A stretch of DNA of 64,000 bases from the NCBI GenBank assembly GCA_963575745.1, contig CAUYUJ010012669.1, forward strand, positions 691,501-755,500. Direction: 5' to 3'. Below are positions 10,834-21,361 of this stretch, piece by piece. The DNA comes from Prorocentrum cordatum. Its lineage: Eukaryota; Sar; Dinophyceae; Prorocentrales; Prorocentraceae. The notes beneath the pieces are model-generated. The model had not been told where the DNA came from. It saw nothing but the letters and a program-made list of their open reading frames with translations, and ran no database searches. A program made the position numbers and the translations under genes. Position 1 is the stretch's first letter, and every line of letters begins with the position of its first letter.

Positions 10834-12325
10834 ATGTGGGGAGACCTCGCCGCGGTGGCAGCAGGGTTGACGCAGAGCTACCTGGCTAGCTGCCCGCGGT
10901 GCCCCGAGCATCACTGCCCCGACTGCAATTGTGGTCGGTGCCCATCGGTTCCTGCCTGCCCGGCGTGCCCGGGCGCACCTGCGGCGCCAGCCGGGGCGGC
11001 AGAGGTGCAGCTCGAGGTCGGGCTCCCGTGGAGCTGGGCCGTGGGGCTGCTGGCCATCGGGTGCTTGGCTGGAGCTTGCAGCGCGAAGGCCGGGTCGACA
11101 GTCCTGCGGAGCTGCGTGTGCCGCCGCCGGCGAGATGGCGATGCCGGTGGGGATGAACCAGCCGGAGGCAGCGAGCTGCGCCAGGGAGTCCGCTCTCCAC
11201 AATGGGGAGGGCGAGCGGTGGCACCAGAGGCGGCGCACCGCTCAAGGGTGTCCTGGGCGACTAACCTCATGCTCGCGCCTGATGGGGACTGCTACGCGGA
11301 GAAGTGCGACCTGGAGGGGGCCCACGTCGCAGCGGTGATATTAGCCGAGACGCAGTGGCTGCCACTGCCTGGGCTGGCCCGAGGGAATGTGTATCGTGTT
11401 CGGGTTGAGCCGAGGCAGCGGTAGCTGGACGACGAGTTCGACCAGGCAGAGGCGAAGGAGAGGGCGGACCAACGCGCTCGAGAGGCGACGGCAGGAGGCG
11501 CTGCGGGCGGAGGAGGAGGAAGCGGCGACGCTCGAGGTGACCAGACGTTGGCGAGGGAGGCGGTGGTGACGAGCGAGCAGCACCGCCGAAGAGAGGAGGT
11601 TGCGCTGGCGGCCGGGGCCGCGATGATGGAAAGAGTTGCCACGGGCCCTTTGGGCAACGGTTGGGCCGCGAGCCTGGATCTGCTGAAGCGCCACGAGGTG
11701 AGTAGCTGGGTCGACTCGGAGGCCGCTGGCGACGCGAAGTACCCGAGCGTGGAGCTGAAGGAGGCTGGGCGGCAGCGGACCCAGTGGCGCGACATCGTCG
11801 GGAAGCCCAGAGTGATCGAGTCCGCCGACTGGCCAGGGGTCGGCCGAGGACGGCCGCGGGGCACATATTGTGTCTGAGCAGGCGTGGAGGAGGCCCGAAG
11901 GACCACCACAGGGACTTCAGCACGCTGCACGGCCTGGAGACAGGCGACGGGGGGGTCGGGACCCACCGCAAGATCCTGAAGGCCGTGGAGGAGGCGGGGA
12001 GACGCGACCACTTGGAGCTGTGCAACTTCGCGGGCGTGGACGTGCTGTTCCGCCGCGTTCGGGTCAGGGAGTACGCGCATGAGCAGAACAGGGTCGCCGA
12101 GCGGACTGCTGGCGGCATGGGGGAGAAGGGCGCCCGCAAGGGCGGCGAGCTGCTCGACGAGACGCCGGTGTTCACCGGGACGCTGGCGGGGCCACGCGGG
12201 CGCCAGAGCTGATGGACTTCGCGTCGCGCGGAGTCGAGAGGGACGCGAACATCCAGAAGCTGGCGAGGAAGGCGCAGGAGGAGCGCCAAGGCCTCGCCAA
12301 CACCAAGAAGAAGGATGGGGAGTGA
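10834..12325 (+). pseudogene. Gag-like ORF1 of the YR retroelement (broken)
   Basis: I start this at the ATG at 10834, 46 bp after A1, because upstream codons in this frame read through the non-coding A1 repeat. Residues about 20-45 are a Cys-rich stretch with paired C-x2-C spacings, and residues 66-84 form a hydrophobic, probably membrane-spanning segment followed by Arg-rich sequence. An in-frame TAG at 11422 cuts the protein at 196 residues. The same frame then continues with an acidic/basic helical region to 11877. A shift to another frame carries the segment around 11890-12212 (LHGLETGDGGVGTH...), and a third frame runs from about 12203 to the stop at 12323-12325. From memory, similar sequences precede RT in dinoflagellate retroelements; the Gag-like role is inferred from position. 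Three frames and a stop make it a pseudogene. Confidence 0.6.
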
Positions 12326-12532
12326 CAGGGCGGAAGGCCCCGCCCACTTGCCCCAGCCGCGCGCTCGATCAGCCAGCGGCCGGGGCGGAGGCCAGCCTCC
12401 GCAGTTTTGCAGTTCAGGCCACGAGCGTCGAGTTGCTGGTGAGCTTATTCTTCTTCTGCCGCGGCCTCCTGACCGATCGCCTCTGTCCGAGCTGGTCGGC
12501 CGACCTAGAGGCGGCAGGAGGGCGTTGAGCCA

Positions 12533-15346
12533 TGCAGTCCGCCGGCGGGGACTTCGGAGGCGCCATCGAGAGGATGGAGAGTCTCCGGGGCCATCGCCGC
12601 CCTCAACGAGCTGCACGGGGCCACCGAGGATCTCTCCAGCTCTAATTTGCAGCCGAGTTCGGCGCAGTTAGCTTGCCTGGGGCGGATTGAGCGCGCCCGC
12701 CGCGAGCTTGGTCCGCCACCAGCTGATTCGCACGGACAGGGCCCTGGGGGCTCCTGGAGGAGCTCCTGTCGAAGCAGAGCTACGGCGGAGCCGCTGGAGC
12801 TGTTGCCCCCCTCGAGGTGGAGCGGGCAGCCTTGCCCAGTCTCCAGCGCCGACCCGCTCGCGTCCAGGGCGTTGGCGGTTCGGCGGGCGCGAAGGTTCTC
12901 GAGGTTCTCAACAGTTCGGTTCGGGCGCCCGAAGAGGGCGAGGCCGAGGGGGGGGCGACAACAACTGCGACGCGCGCACAACGACCCGATCGTTCGCCAG
13001 AGGCCGAAGGAGCATGCGAAGCTCCTTGGGAAGCTGCACGAGCGCGGGACCATCGAGTACCGACGCAGTCGCAAGAAGAGCGCGGGCACTTTCTGCGTTT
13101 CGAAGGGAGGGGGGCAACGTCTCATCCTGGACTGCAGAGTGAGCAATTGCTGGTTTAGGGACGCCCCCGGAGTATGCCTGGCGACAGGCGACATTTCTGG
13201 GCGGCTCGAGATCGAAGGAACCGAGCCGGTGCACGCGTCTGGGGTTGACATCGAGGTGGCCTTCTACTCGATCGGTCTGCCCGAGGAGCTGCGGGAGTAC
13301 TTCGGGGTGGAGCCCGTCTGCGCCGGCGCGGTAGGAGTCGGCTGGCTTGGCGGAGTTCGCGTACATCCTGGAGAGAAGGTCGTGCCCGTGCTGAGCGTTT
13401 TGCCCATGGGCTTCAAGGGGGCGCCATACGTCTGCCAGGCCCTCCACGAGGCGGTGGCCCAGAGGGTCCCCGGCGTGGAAGCCGACAACAGAATGGTGGA
13501 TGGACGGCCTGCACCTCTGGTGAGCAAGGGCGCCGCTTATACCGAGTACGTCGACGACGTCGTGGCGCTCGGCGCGGACAGTGACGCGAGGCGCCGCGCG
13601 GCGACAGAGGTCGGCGCGGCGCTCGAGGCCGACGGGCTGGGCGTGCACCCAGTCACTTGCAGCCGCGGGGGCGACGCGCCGGGCTGGCACTTCGACGAGT
13701 GGCGGCCAGCCGTCGGCGTCGCCCCCCGGACTGCTTGGCGCCTCATTCTCGGTTCGCGAGAAATACTGCGCCGGGGGCGAGCGAGCGGCCCCCAGTTGAG
13801 AAGCATCGTGGGCCACATTGCCTTTCGCGTTCTCCTGCGGCGCCCCATCCTTTCAGTGCTTCATGCAGTATGCGCCTTTATCGATCGTCAGCCATCACCT
13901 CTTTGGGATTCTGTAAGACAAGAGTTGGAGTGGGCGAGTCATCTCGTGCCCTTGGCCCCCAGAGAGCCCAACGTGGAGTGGGGCCCCAAGGTCGCCGTGT
14001 TCGACGCGAGCGAGTGGGGCTACGGGGTCATGGAACGACGATGCGACTTGGGGGCGATCAAGTATGCTGGGCGATATTCTGATAGGTCGAGGTTCACAAA
14101 GTCTGGGGAACAGCTGGTACGACCACGCGATGACGAGGGAGTCTTGGGACAAGAACAAGGAGAACTGCGCGGGGCGCCCGCGGTGCCCGGGTCTGTCTGG
14201 GGCGGCTGCTGGAGGCGAGTGGTTAGTAGGCCCTGGGGCGTCTCGGGGGACCAGGTGATCTTGGAGGCTCGTGCTGGTGTCTGGGCTCTGCGTCACATTC
14301 TGCGGGATAGCAAGGCCGTAGGCCGTCGACACCTGAGCCTCAGCCATGCCATGGCCGCTGTGCTCGGAGTTACCAAGGGCCGGAGTTCGAGCCGGGCGAT
14401 GGCGCGCTGCCGTAGGCAGTGGGCGGCCCTGTGCCTGGCCAGCTTCGCCGTCGCGCACGCGCGCTGGATATCATCAGAGAGGAACGCCGCCGACGGGGCC
14501 TCGCGCGGTTCGGGGGGGCGCAGCGACGTGGCCCCCCGCGGTGCTGCGTCGCGGCCCGAGCGAGAGACGGCTCGGAGGTTCGGCGACTGGCACGGCGGAG
14601 GAGGCCTTGAGTTCGTGGACCCAGTCACCAGCGGCTTCCTCAGCTGCGACGGAGGCCAGCCCAGCGCCCTCTGCCCGTCGCCTGGGCTCACGCATCCAGA
14701 CGAGCAGGGCGGGCGAGAAGAGGAAGGCGAGCGAGAAGCTGCAGAGAGCACGGCGCCAGCGGCGGCGAGCGCGCGACAGCTCGGCGGCAAGCGCGAGTGC
14801 CGCAGCGCACCATCGCGCGGGCGCCAGTCGCGAGCTGGCCGCCGCAGGGCGAAGGCAGGCGTTGCTGGAGCCGGAGCCGACGCGGCTGGAGCGGGGACGC
14901 CCCTGGGGTCGCGGCCGCTGTCGGCGCTGGAGGACGAGGCGGTCGGTCCGCTGACGCAGAAGGACAACCGCAGCCGATTCAGCTGCTTCACGCGCTGGGC
15001 CTCGAAGAAGGGCCTGAGCCTGAAGACTCCTGCCGAGGCCGACGGCACGCGGGCGGCGTGGCTGAACGAGCAGTTCTTCGAGGGCGAGCCGCTGGCGACG
15101 GGCGCGAAGATGCTGGCAGCGCTGGGCCACCTGCTCCCGGGGGCGCCCCGAGGCGCGCCCGAACTTCGGCGCGCTCGGCGGGCGCTCCAGGGCTGGAGGC
15201 GGCACAACCCCGCCAGCTCGCGCTTGCCGCTGCCTTGGCCGGTGACCGCCGCCTTGGCGAAGGACCTCCTGGCGCGGCGGCAGCTGGCGGCCACGGGGGC
15301 GATGCTCGTGGCCTTCGCGCTGCTGCTGGGCCGGCGGAGGCGCTGA
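12533..15346 (+). CDS. Reverse transcriptase-RNase H polyprotein of the YR element
   Basis: An open frame of about 900 codons counted from the TTG at 12647; the same frame is open upstream to at least 12533, so the true start is unclear. RT motif A reads GVDIEVAFYSIGLP. The catalytic box is YVDD at 13547-13558 (residues 301-304 from 12647). An RNase H-like domain follows: VAVFDASEWGYG supplies Asp at 14003, LEARAG supplies Glu at 14264, and SERNAADGASR gives the last Asp region. The third acidic position, normally S-D-x-M followed by K-G-R-S, is His here (14345-14347), so RNase H is probably inactive. A low-complexity linker follows, and the start of the recombinase domain begins at about 14925. 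The frame ends prematurely at 15346 through a single-base frameshift inside the recombinase domain. The RT would copy the element RNA. Confidence 0.8.
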   Translation, partial: CSPPAGTSEAPSRGWRVSGAIAALNELHGATEDLSSSNLQPSSAQLACLGRIERARRELGPPPADSHGQGPGGSWRSSCRSRATAEPLELLPPSRWSGQPCPVSSADPLASRALAVRRARRFSRFSTVRFGRPKRARPRGGRQQLRRAHNDPIVRQRPKEHAKLLGKLHERGTIEYRRSRKKSAGTFCVSKGGGQRLILDCRVSNCWFRDAPGVCLATGDISGRLEIEGTEPVHASGVDIEVAFYSIGLPEELREYFGVEPVCAGAVGVGWLGGVRVHPGEKVVPVLSVLPMGFKGAPYVCQALHEAVAQRVPGVEADNRMVDGRPAPLVSKGAAYTEYVDDVVALGADSDARRRAATEVGAALEADGLGVHPVTCSRGGDAPGWHFDEWRPAVGVAPRTAWRLILGSREILRRGRASGPQLRSIVGHIAFRVLLRRPILSVLHAVCAFIDRQPSPLWDSVRQELEWASHLVPLAPREPNVEWGPKVAVFDASEWGYGVMERRCDLGAIKYAGRYSDRSRFTKSGEQLVRPRDDEGVLGQEQGELRGAPAVPGSVWGGCWRRVVSRPWGVSGDQVILEARAGVWALRHILRDSKAVGRRHLSLSHAMAAVLGVTKGRSSSRAMARCRRQWAALCLASFAVAHARWISSERNAADGASRGSGGRSDVAPRGAASRPERETARRFGDWHGGGGLEFVDPVTSGFLSCDGGQPSALCPSPGLTHPDEQGGREEEGEREAAESTAPAAASARQLGGKRECRSAPSRGRQSRAGRRRAKAGVAGAGADAAGAGTPLGSRPLSALEDEAVGPLTQKDNRSRFSCFTRWASKKGLSLKTPAEADGTRAAWLNEQFFEGEPLATGAKMLAALGHLLPGAPRGAPELRRARRALQGWRRHNPASSRLPLPWPVTAALAKDLLARRQLAATGAMLVAFALLLGRRRR

Positions 15347-16608
15347 GGCTGGCTGGCGGCTGCTTGGTGGCGCCAGTGAGCGGGGGGGCTCAGAACCGCC
15401 AGAAGTGGTCGGTGGTGCTCCACCCGCACGAGAGAGGAGCGACCTCAAAGGTGGGCGCGCAAGACGAGCGCATGGTGTTCGACAACCCGGAGTTCGACCT
15501 GGCGGTGCCGCTGCTGGTGAGCCTGCAGAAGTCCGTGGCGGAGGGGAGGCCTCTCTTCCCAGTCAGCGCGACCCAGTGGCAGGAGGCGCGGAGGGCTGCG
15601 GCAAAGCGGCTGTTTCCCAGCCTCGCCGTGCCCACGCTGCATCAGCTTCGGCGCGGCGGGGCATCGCGCGAGGCGCTGACCGAGCTCCGCAGCGCCGAAG
15701 GCCTCATGCGCCGAGGCAGGCGGCACAGCCTACGGTCGGTGAAGCGGCGCGAGAAGGGAGGGCGCGTCAACCAGGCGCTGCGGTCGCTGACACCAGAGGA
15801 GCTGAACCGCGCCGTCGAGGCCGAGCGTGCTCTTGGCGCGCGCCTCTCGCGGACATACCGCACCCAGCTGGGCCGGGCGGCTTCGCGCTGGAGGTCTTTG
15901 CTGGGGGCTGGCGGTTCAGCCGCTGCTGGAGGCAGCAGCCGCCGTGGGGGGTGCCCATCTTCGAGATCGACGCGAACCACCGCAGCTCGCACGACCTCAG
16001 CTGCAGGGCCGCCCAGCGCCGCATCCTCGGGTGGATCCGCTCGGGCAGTTGCCAGGCGGTGGCTCGGGGCGCCGTGCTCGACCTTTTCCCGAGCGCGTGA
16101 CTCTGGAGCAGGACCGCCGCGTCTGCGGTCTGACGAGCAGCCGCTGGGCCTGGACGGACTGTCGGAGGGGGGCAGGGTGAAGGTGGAGGTGGCGAACGAG
16201 CTCTGCCGCTTCTCCGCCAAGGCCCTGATGTCTTGCCTCGAGCAAGGCTCGCCCGCTGCGCTGGAGAACCCAGCGTCGTCGCGCCTCTGGTTGACGCCAT
16301 TCCTCCTAGCCGTAAGCCGCCGCCGGGGAGTGAGAGAAACGATCGCTGATTTTTGCATGGATGACACCCCCTGGCGCAAGAGGACTAGGCTCATGTTTGT
16401 GCATCTAGATTTGCAATTGGCTGCGCGCGTGCGTCACGGTGCCAAGAATAAACACAATCGTGATCGCACGGGCCATAAGCACGTAGTTTTGCACGGGAAA
16501 GGTCCTGACAGCAAATGGCTCACCGAGACGGCTGAGCCTTATCCGCGCCCGTTGTGCAGGTGCCTTGTGTGTCAGTTCCGTGCGCGTTTGATTTCTCGTG
16601 CTGTGTGA
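15329..16608 (+). pseudogene. Tyrosine recombinase plus C5-methyltransferase-like module of the YR element
   Basis: Continues the polyprotein in another frame after a one-base loss near 15328; the restored context PAEALRL matches the recombinase Arg box. The recombinase core shows HQLRRGGAS (His and Arg of HxxR, 15640-15651). The usual Trp of RGRW is Arg (15721-15723) and the nucleophilic Tyr of R-Y-E-K is Arg (15748-15750), so strand exchange should be lost. The methyltransferase-like module lies in a second frame at about 15876-16055 (LEVFAGG, then FEIDANHRSSHDL), then returns to the first frame with GAPCSTFSRARD (Pro-Cys at 16072-16077) and LENPASSRLW (ENP at 16264-16272). It ends at TGA 16606-16608. 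These match motifs I, IV and VI of C5 DNA methyltransferases. Retrotransposon-borne cytosine methyltransferases are reported in dinoflagellates; assignment of this copy is by motif only. Two compensating frameshifts break it. Confidence 0.75.
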
Positions 16609-16670
16609 AGGCTCAATAAGATCGTAAATTGATCGGCGTACAATTGTAAGACTTTGGAATTCTCCCAGCT

Positions 16671-16806
16671 TGGAGTTGACGGTGCATGAATTCATTCCAT
16701 TGTCTTTGTGCGCTTGTGTGTGTCTCCACTTGCAGGTAGCCTTTCCGCTCGCACACAGATTGCCCTCTCTGCGGGGTGGCCATGGCGTGAGAAACGCGGG
16801 CGTGAG
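16671..16806 (+). repeat. B1 split direct repeat of the YR element
   Basis: Begins TGGAGTTGACGGTGCATGAA and ends GTGAG directly against A2. Matches B2 at 16961-17098 with few substitutions and a 2-bp indel. Confidence 0.85.
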
Positions 16807-16896
16807 ATCTGCCCATACTTCTACATTGATCTTGGAGCCCCGTCCCCACAGAGTTGGCCGCATCTCGTTGCGTCCGCAACTGTCTTCGCTCAAGTT
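16807..16896 (+). repeat. A2 split direct repeat of the YR element
   Basis: 90-bp copy of A1. Positions 16873-16894 match the dinoflagellate spliced leader at 16 of 22 positions, including TCCG at the start and GCTCAAG at the end. A 64-bp spacer separates it from B2. Confidence 0.85.
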
Positions 16897-16960
16897 CCTT
16901 CACTTTTGCTGTCAATGCACACTAATGTTCTCCAGGCCCGCCTAGGCTTCGACTCGACAG

Positions 16961-17097
16961 TGGAGTTGACGGTGCATGAATTCATTCGATTGTCTTTGTG
17001 CGCTTGTGCGTGCGTCTCCACTTGCGGGTAGCCTTTCCGCTCGCACACGAACTGCCCTCTCTGAGGGGTGGCCATGGCGTGAGAAACGTGGGCGTGA

Positions 17098-17098
<1 letters not shown>
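16961..17098 (+). repeat. B2 split direct repeat, right end of the YR element
   Basis: Copy of B1. It ends GGGCGTGAG and runs straight into a TA microsatellite. Its last 22 bp occur again at 18641-18662, also followed by TA repeats. Confidence 0.85.
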
Positions 17099-17141
<43 letters not shown>

Positions 17142-17162
17142 ATTCTACCTATATATATATAT
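17099..17162. repeat. TA microsatellite
   Basis: A (TA)n run with one embedded CCTATTCTACC variant of the S-family left end. Confidence 0.9.
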
Positions 17163-18536
17163 ACCTATTCGACCACCCTCCGGGTGGCAAGGAGGTTCGG
17201 GGTGGGGGTGGGGGGGGGGGGGGGGGCGGCGTCTCACTCGATAGGTCTCACTATCGATCTCGCTACCGGTCTCGCTCGATCGTCATCACTTAGTCAATTC
17301 CATAATCGATCTCACTCGATTTATTTCATTCGATCGATCTCACAATCGATCTCACTATCGATATCACGATCGATCTCACATCCGGTCTTACTATCGATCT
17401 CGCAATCGATATCACAATCAACGTCGTCATCGCCATCATCAACATCGTCGTCATCAACGACATCAACACCATCATCAGCATCATCGGGACACCATCATCA
17501 TCAGCACCCCATCACCGTCATCATCACCATCATCACCGGGACACCATCTTCAGCATCATCACCATCGGAACACCACCATCATCATCTCATCATCACGATC
17601 ACGAACAACATCATCAACAGCATCACCATCACCGGGGCACCATCATCATCATCATCATTAGCAGCATCACCCTCATCAGCCTCATCATCATCGGAACACC
17701 ATGGTCATCGTCACCATCATCATCAACATCATCATCAACATCACCGGGACACCACCATCAACATCAGCATCAACATCACCAGCACTGGGCCACCACAATC
17801 AAAATCATCATCATCATCACATCATCATATTCATCATCATCAACATCATCGTCATCACCGGGACACCATCATCGCCATCATCACCATTTATTAGTTTCAC
17901 CAGAACACAATCACCATCATCATCAACAGCATCATCATCACCCCCATCATCATCATCATCGGGACACCGTCATCTCTATATTCATCATCATCAAATAATC
18001 ATATGATCATCATTAACATCCTCATGATCACCTACATCATCATCATCATCGAGGCACCGTCATCACCATCAGCAACATCAGTATCAACATCATGATCATG
18101 GGGGCACCATCATCACCACCATCACCAGCATCATCATCATCAACGTTGTCAACATTATCATCATCAACATCATCATCATCGTCACCATCATTTTCGGGAC
18201 ACCATCACCACCAGCATCTCCATCATCATCATCAGCAACATCATCAACATCATCATCATCAACATCATCATCGGGGCACCAGCGGGACACGGGCGGGAAA
18301 CCGCGCGCCACCCGCCCCCGAGCGGGACACCGGCGGGACACCGAAGGGCACCGGTTGCCGGAACGGAGACTTTTGGTCCGGCCGCGCCTCAGCTACATGA
18401 GACTTATGTCTCGCCCGCCCGCGCAGCTTCGCCTCGCGCGCACGGCACGCGCGAACGCGAAACCGAAACCGATTTCCCGGTAGGGGGCTCTCCGATCCAC
18501 ATCGATCTCACCCCCTCACCTCCGATCTATATAATA
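17163..18536 (+). repeat. S-family repeat, copy S1
   Basis: The left end reads ACCTATTCGACCACC, then a short GGGTGG hairpin and AAGGAGGTTCGG. The body has ATCGATCTCACA-like units (about 17230-17420), a (CAT)n core punctuated by GGGACACC (17420-18280), then a GC-rich tail with GCGGGACACCGGCGGGACAC, GGTTGCCGGAACGGAGA, CGAAACCGAAACC and the right end CACCCCCTCACCTCCGAT. S2, S3 and S4 share these ends. Open frames across the core are His/Ser homopolymer artefacts. Confidence 0.85.
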
Positions 18537-18640
18537 TATATAACTATATAACTATTTATATATATATATATATATATATGTACACACTCATTTATATATA
18601 CATACATACATACATACCTAATATCTATATATTTAAACGT

Positions 18641-18662
18641 GCGTGAGAAACGTGGGCGTGAG
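18641..18662 (+). repeat. Orphan fragment of the YR element right end
   Basis: 22 bp matching the end of B2 (17077-17098) and followed by the same TA repeat, marking the start of a tandem duplication. Confidence 0.8.
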
Positions 18663-18731
18663 TATATATATATATATATATACATATACATACCTATTCG
18701 ACCACCTATATATATATATATATATATATAT

Positions 18732-19557
18732 ACCTATTCGACCACCGTTCGGATGACAAGGAGGTTCGGGGGGGGGAGGAACCAACGTCTCACTCGATCG
18801 GTATCACTATCGATCTCACCTCGCTCGATCGATATCACTCGATCGATCTCGCAATCGCTCTCATTCGATCTGTTTCATTCGACCGATTTCACAATGGATC
18901 TGACTATCGATCTCACTATCGATCCCACTGTCGATTTCACAATCGATTCCGCAGTCGGTTTAACTATCGATCTCACGATCGAAATCACAACCGATATCAC
19001 AACCAATGTCATCATCATCAACAACAGCATCATCAGCATCATCGGGACACCATCATCATCATCACTTCATCGCCATCATCATCAACATCATCATCATCAC
19101 CATCATCATCATATGGACACCATCATCATCACCATCATCATGAACATCATCATCATCACCGGAACACCATCATCATATCATCATCATGGCCATGAACCAC
19201 ATCATCAACATCATCATCATCGGGATACCATCATCATAATTATTAACAACATCACCATCATCAACTTCATCATCGGAACACCATCGTCATCGTCACCATC
19301 ATCATCCTCATCACCAGCATCATCATCATCGGGACACCATCATCATCAACATCAACATAAACATCAGCATCATCATCACCATCATTGGGCCTCTTTCATC
19401 AAAATCATCACCATCATCACTTCATCATCATCCTCATCATCATCATCCGGACACCATCCTCGCCATCATCATCATCATCATCATCATCATTACCATCATC
19501 ATCATCATCTGGACACCATCATCATCACCGTCATCATCAACAGCATCATCAGCAACG

Positions 19558-19590
<33 letters not shown>

Positions 19591-20138
19591 GTGGGGCACC
19601 ATCATCGTCATCCTCATCATCATCATCATCAAATCATCGGGTCACCATCAACATCATCATGATCATCATCATTTTCATCGGGGCGCCATCATCTTTTTCA
19701 GCATCATCATCATCAACATCATCATCATCGGGGCACCATCATCATCACCACCATCACCATCATCATCATCAACTTCGTCAACATTATTATCATCATCGGG
19801 ATACCATCATCATCACCACCATCACCATCATCAGCATCATCGTCAACATCATCAACAGCATCATCATCGTCATCATCTTCATCGGGACACCGACGGGACA
19901 CCGGTGGGACACCGCGCGCCACCCGCCCCCGAGCGGGACACTGGCGGGACACCGCGGGGCACCGGTTGCCGGAACGGAGATTTTTGGTCCGTCCGCGCTT
20001 CAGCTACAGAGGACTTATTTCTCGCCCGCCCACGCAGCTTCGCCTCGCCCGCACGCACGGCACGCACGAACACGAAACCGAAACCAAGTTCCGGGTAGGG
20101 GGGCTCTCCGTTCAATTTCGATCTCACCCCCTCACCTC

Positions 20139-20142
<4 letters not shown>
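18732..20142 (+). repeat. S-family repeat, copy S2
   Basis: Same ends and order as S1: ACCTATTCGACCACC start, ATCGAT-rich block (about 18800-19010), (CAT)n core with GGGACACC, GC-rich tail, right end CCCCCTCACCTCCGAT at about 20142. An extra truncated left end (18691-18706) lies just before it. Confidence 0.85.
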
Positions 20143-20182
<40 letters not shown>

Positions 20183-20245
20183 AGAGAGAGAGAGAGAGAG
20201 AGACAGAGAAAGCGAGAGAGAGAGAGAGGGAGAGAGAGAGAGAGA
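20143..20245. repeat. TA then GA microsatellite between inverted S copies
   Basis: A (TA)n run followed by GAGA-rich DNA forms a roughly 100-bp spacer between S2 (direct) and S3 (inverted). Confidence 0.9.
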
Positions 20246-20425
20246 AAAGTCTCCTGTGGCTGGGGCGCGGCCGGACCAAATGACTCCCTTCCGGCAATCG
20301 GTGCCGCACGGTGTCCCGCCAGTGTCCCGCTGTGGCTGAGGCTCAGCCGGACCAAATGACTCCCTTCCGGCGTCTGGTGCCGCGCGGTGTCCCGCCAGTG
20401 TCCCGCCAGTGTCCCGTCGGTGTCC

Positions 20426-20469
<44 letters not shown>

Positions 20470-20512
20470 TTGGTGATGATGATGATGTTGATGGTGATGA
20501 TGATGGTGTCCC

Positions 20513-20574
<62 letters not shown>

Positions 20575-20693
20575 CGATGATCATAATGATATTGACGATG
20601 CTGATGATGGTGATGGTGATGATGATGGTGTCCCGATGATGATGATGATGATGATGATGCTGGTGATGCTGGTGATGATTACGATGGTGTCCC

Positions 20694-20742
<49 letters not shown>

Positions 20743-20808
20743 AGTATGATCCTGATGGTGTTGATGAGGATGATGATGATGCGATGATGATGGTGATGAT
20801 GGTGTCCC

Positions 20809-20872
<64 letters not shown>

Positions 20873-21000
20873 CGGTTGATAACGCTGATGGTGATGATGA
20901 TGGTGTCCCGATGATGATGATGTTGATGATGATGTTGCTGATGATGCTGATGGTGTCCCGATGATGATGACGTTGATGATGTTGTTCATGATAATGATGA

Positions 21001-21037
<37 letters not shown>

Positions 21038-21283
21038 ATGATGATGATGATGATAATGATGATGATGATGATGACGATAAGAGGATGATGATGGTGGTGT
21101 TCCGATGATGCTGATGATGATGATGGTGATGATGATGATGATGATGATGGTGTCCCGGTGATGATGATGTTGAGGATGATGATGGTGACGATGATGGTGC
21201 CCCGATGATGATGATGGCGATGATGATGTTGATGGTGTTGATGATGATGGTGATGAGGTGATGATGATGGTGAGGGTGTCCCT

Positions 21284-21327
<44 letters not shown>

Positions 21328-21328
21328 A

Positions 21329-21361
<33 letters not shown>

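Larger units (their letters stand above)
10698..17098 (+). mobile_element. YR (DIRS/PAT-like) retroelement with split direct repeats
   Basis: The element reads A1 (10698-10787), Gag-like ORF, RT-RNase H, tyrosine recombinase, methyltransferase-like module, B1 (16671-16806), A2 (16807-16896), B2 (16961-17098). A1 and A2 are each 90 bp with 10 mismatches by eye; B1 and B2 are 136 and 138 bp. This A1-ORFs-B1-A2-B2 order is the split-direct-repeat layout known for PAT/Ngaro-type DIRS elements, which integrate through a circular intermediate using a tyrosine recombinase. Coding parts are interrupted by stops and frameshifts and several catalytic residues are replaced, so this copy is judged dead. 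Assignment rests on domains plus repeats; no search was run. Confidence 0.85.
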
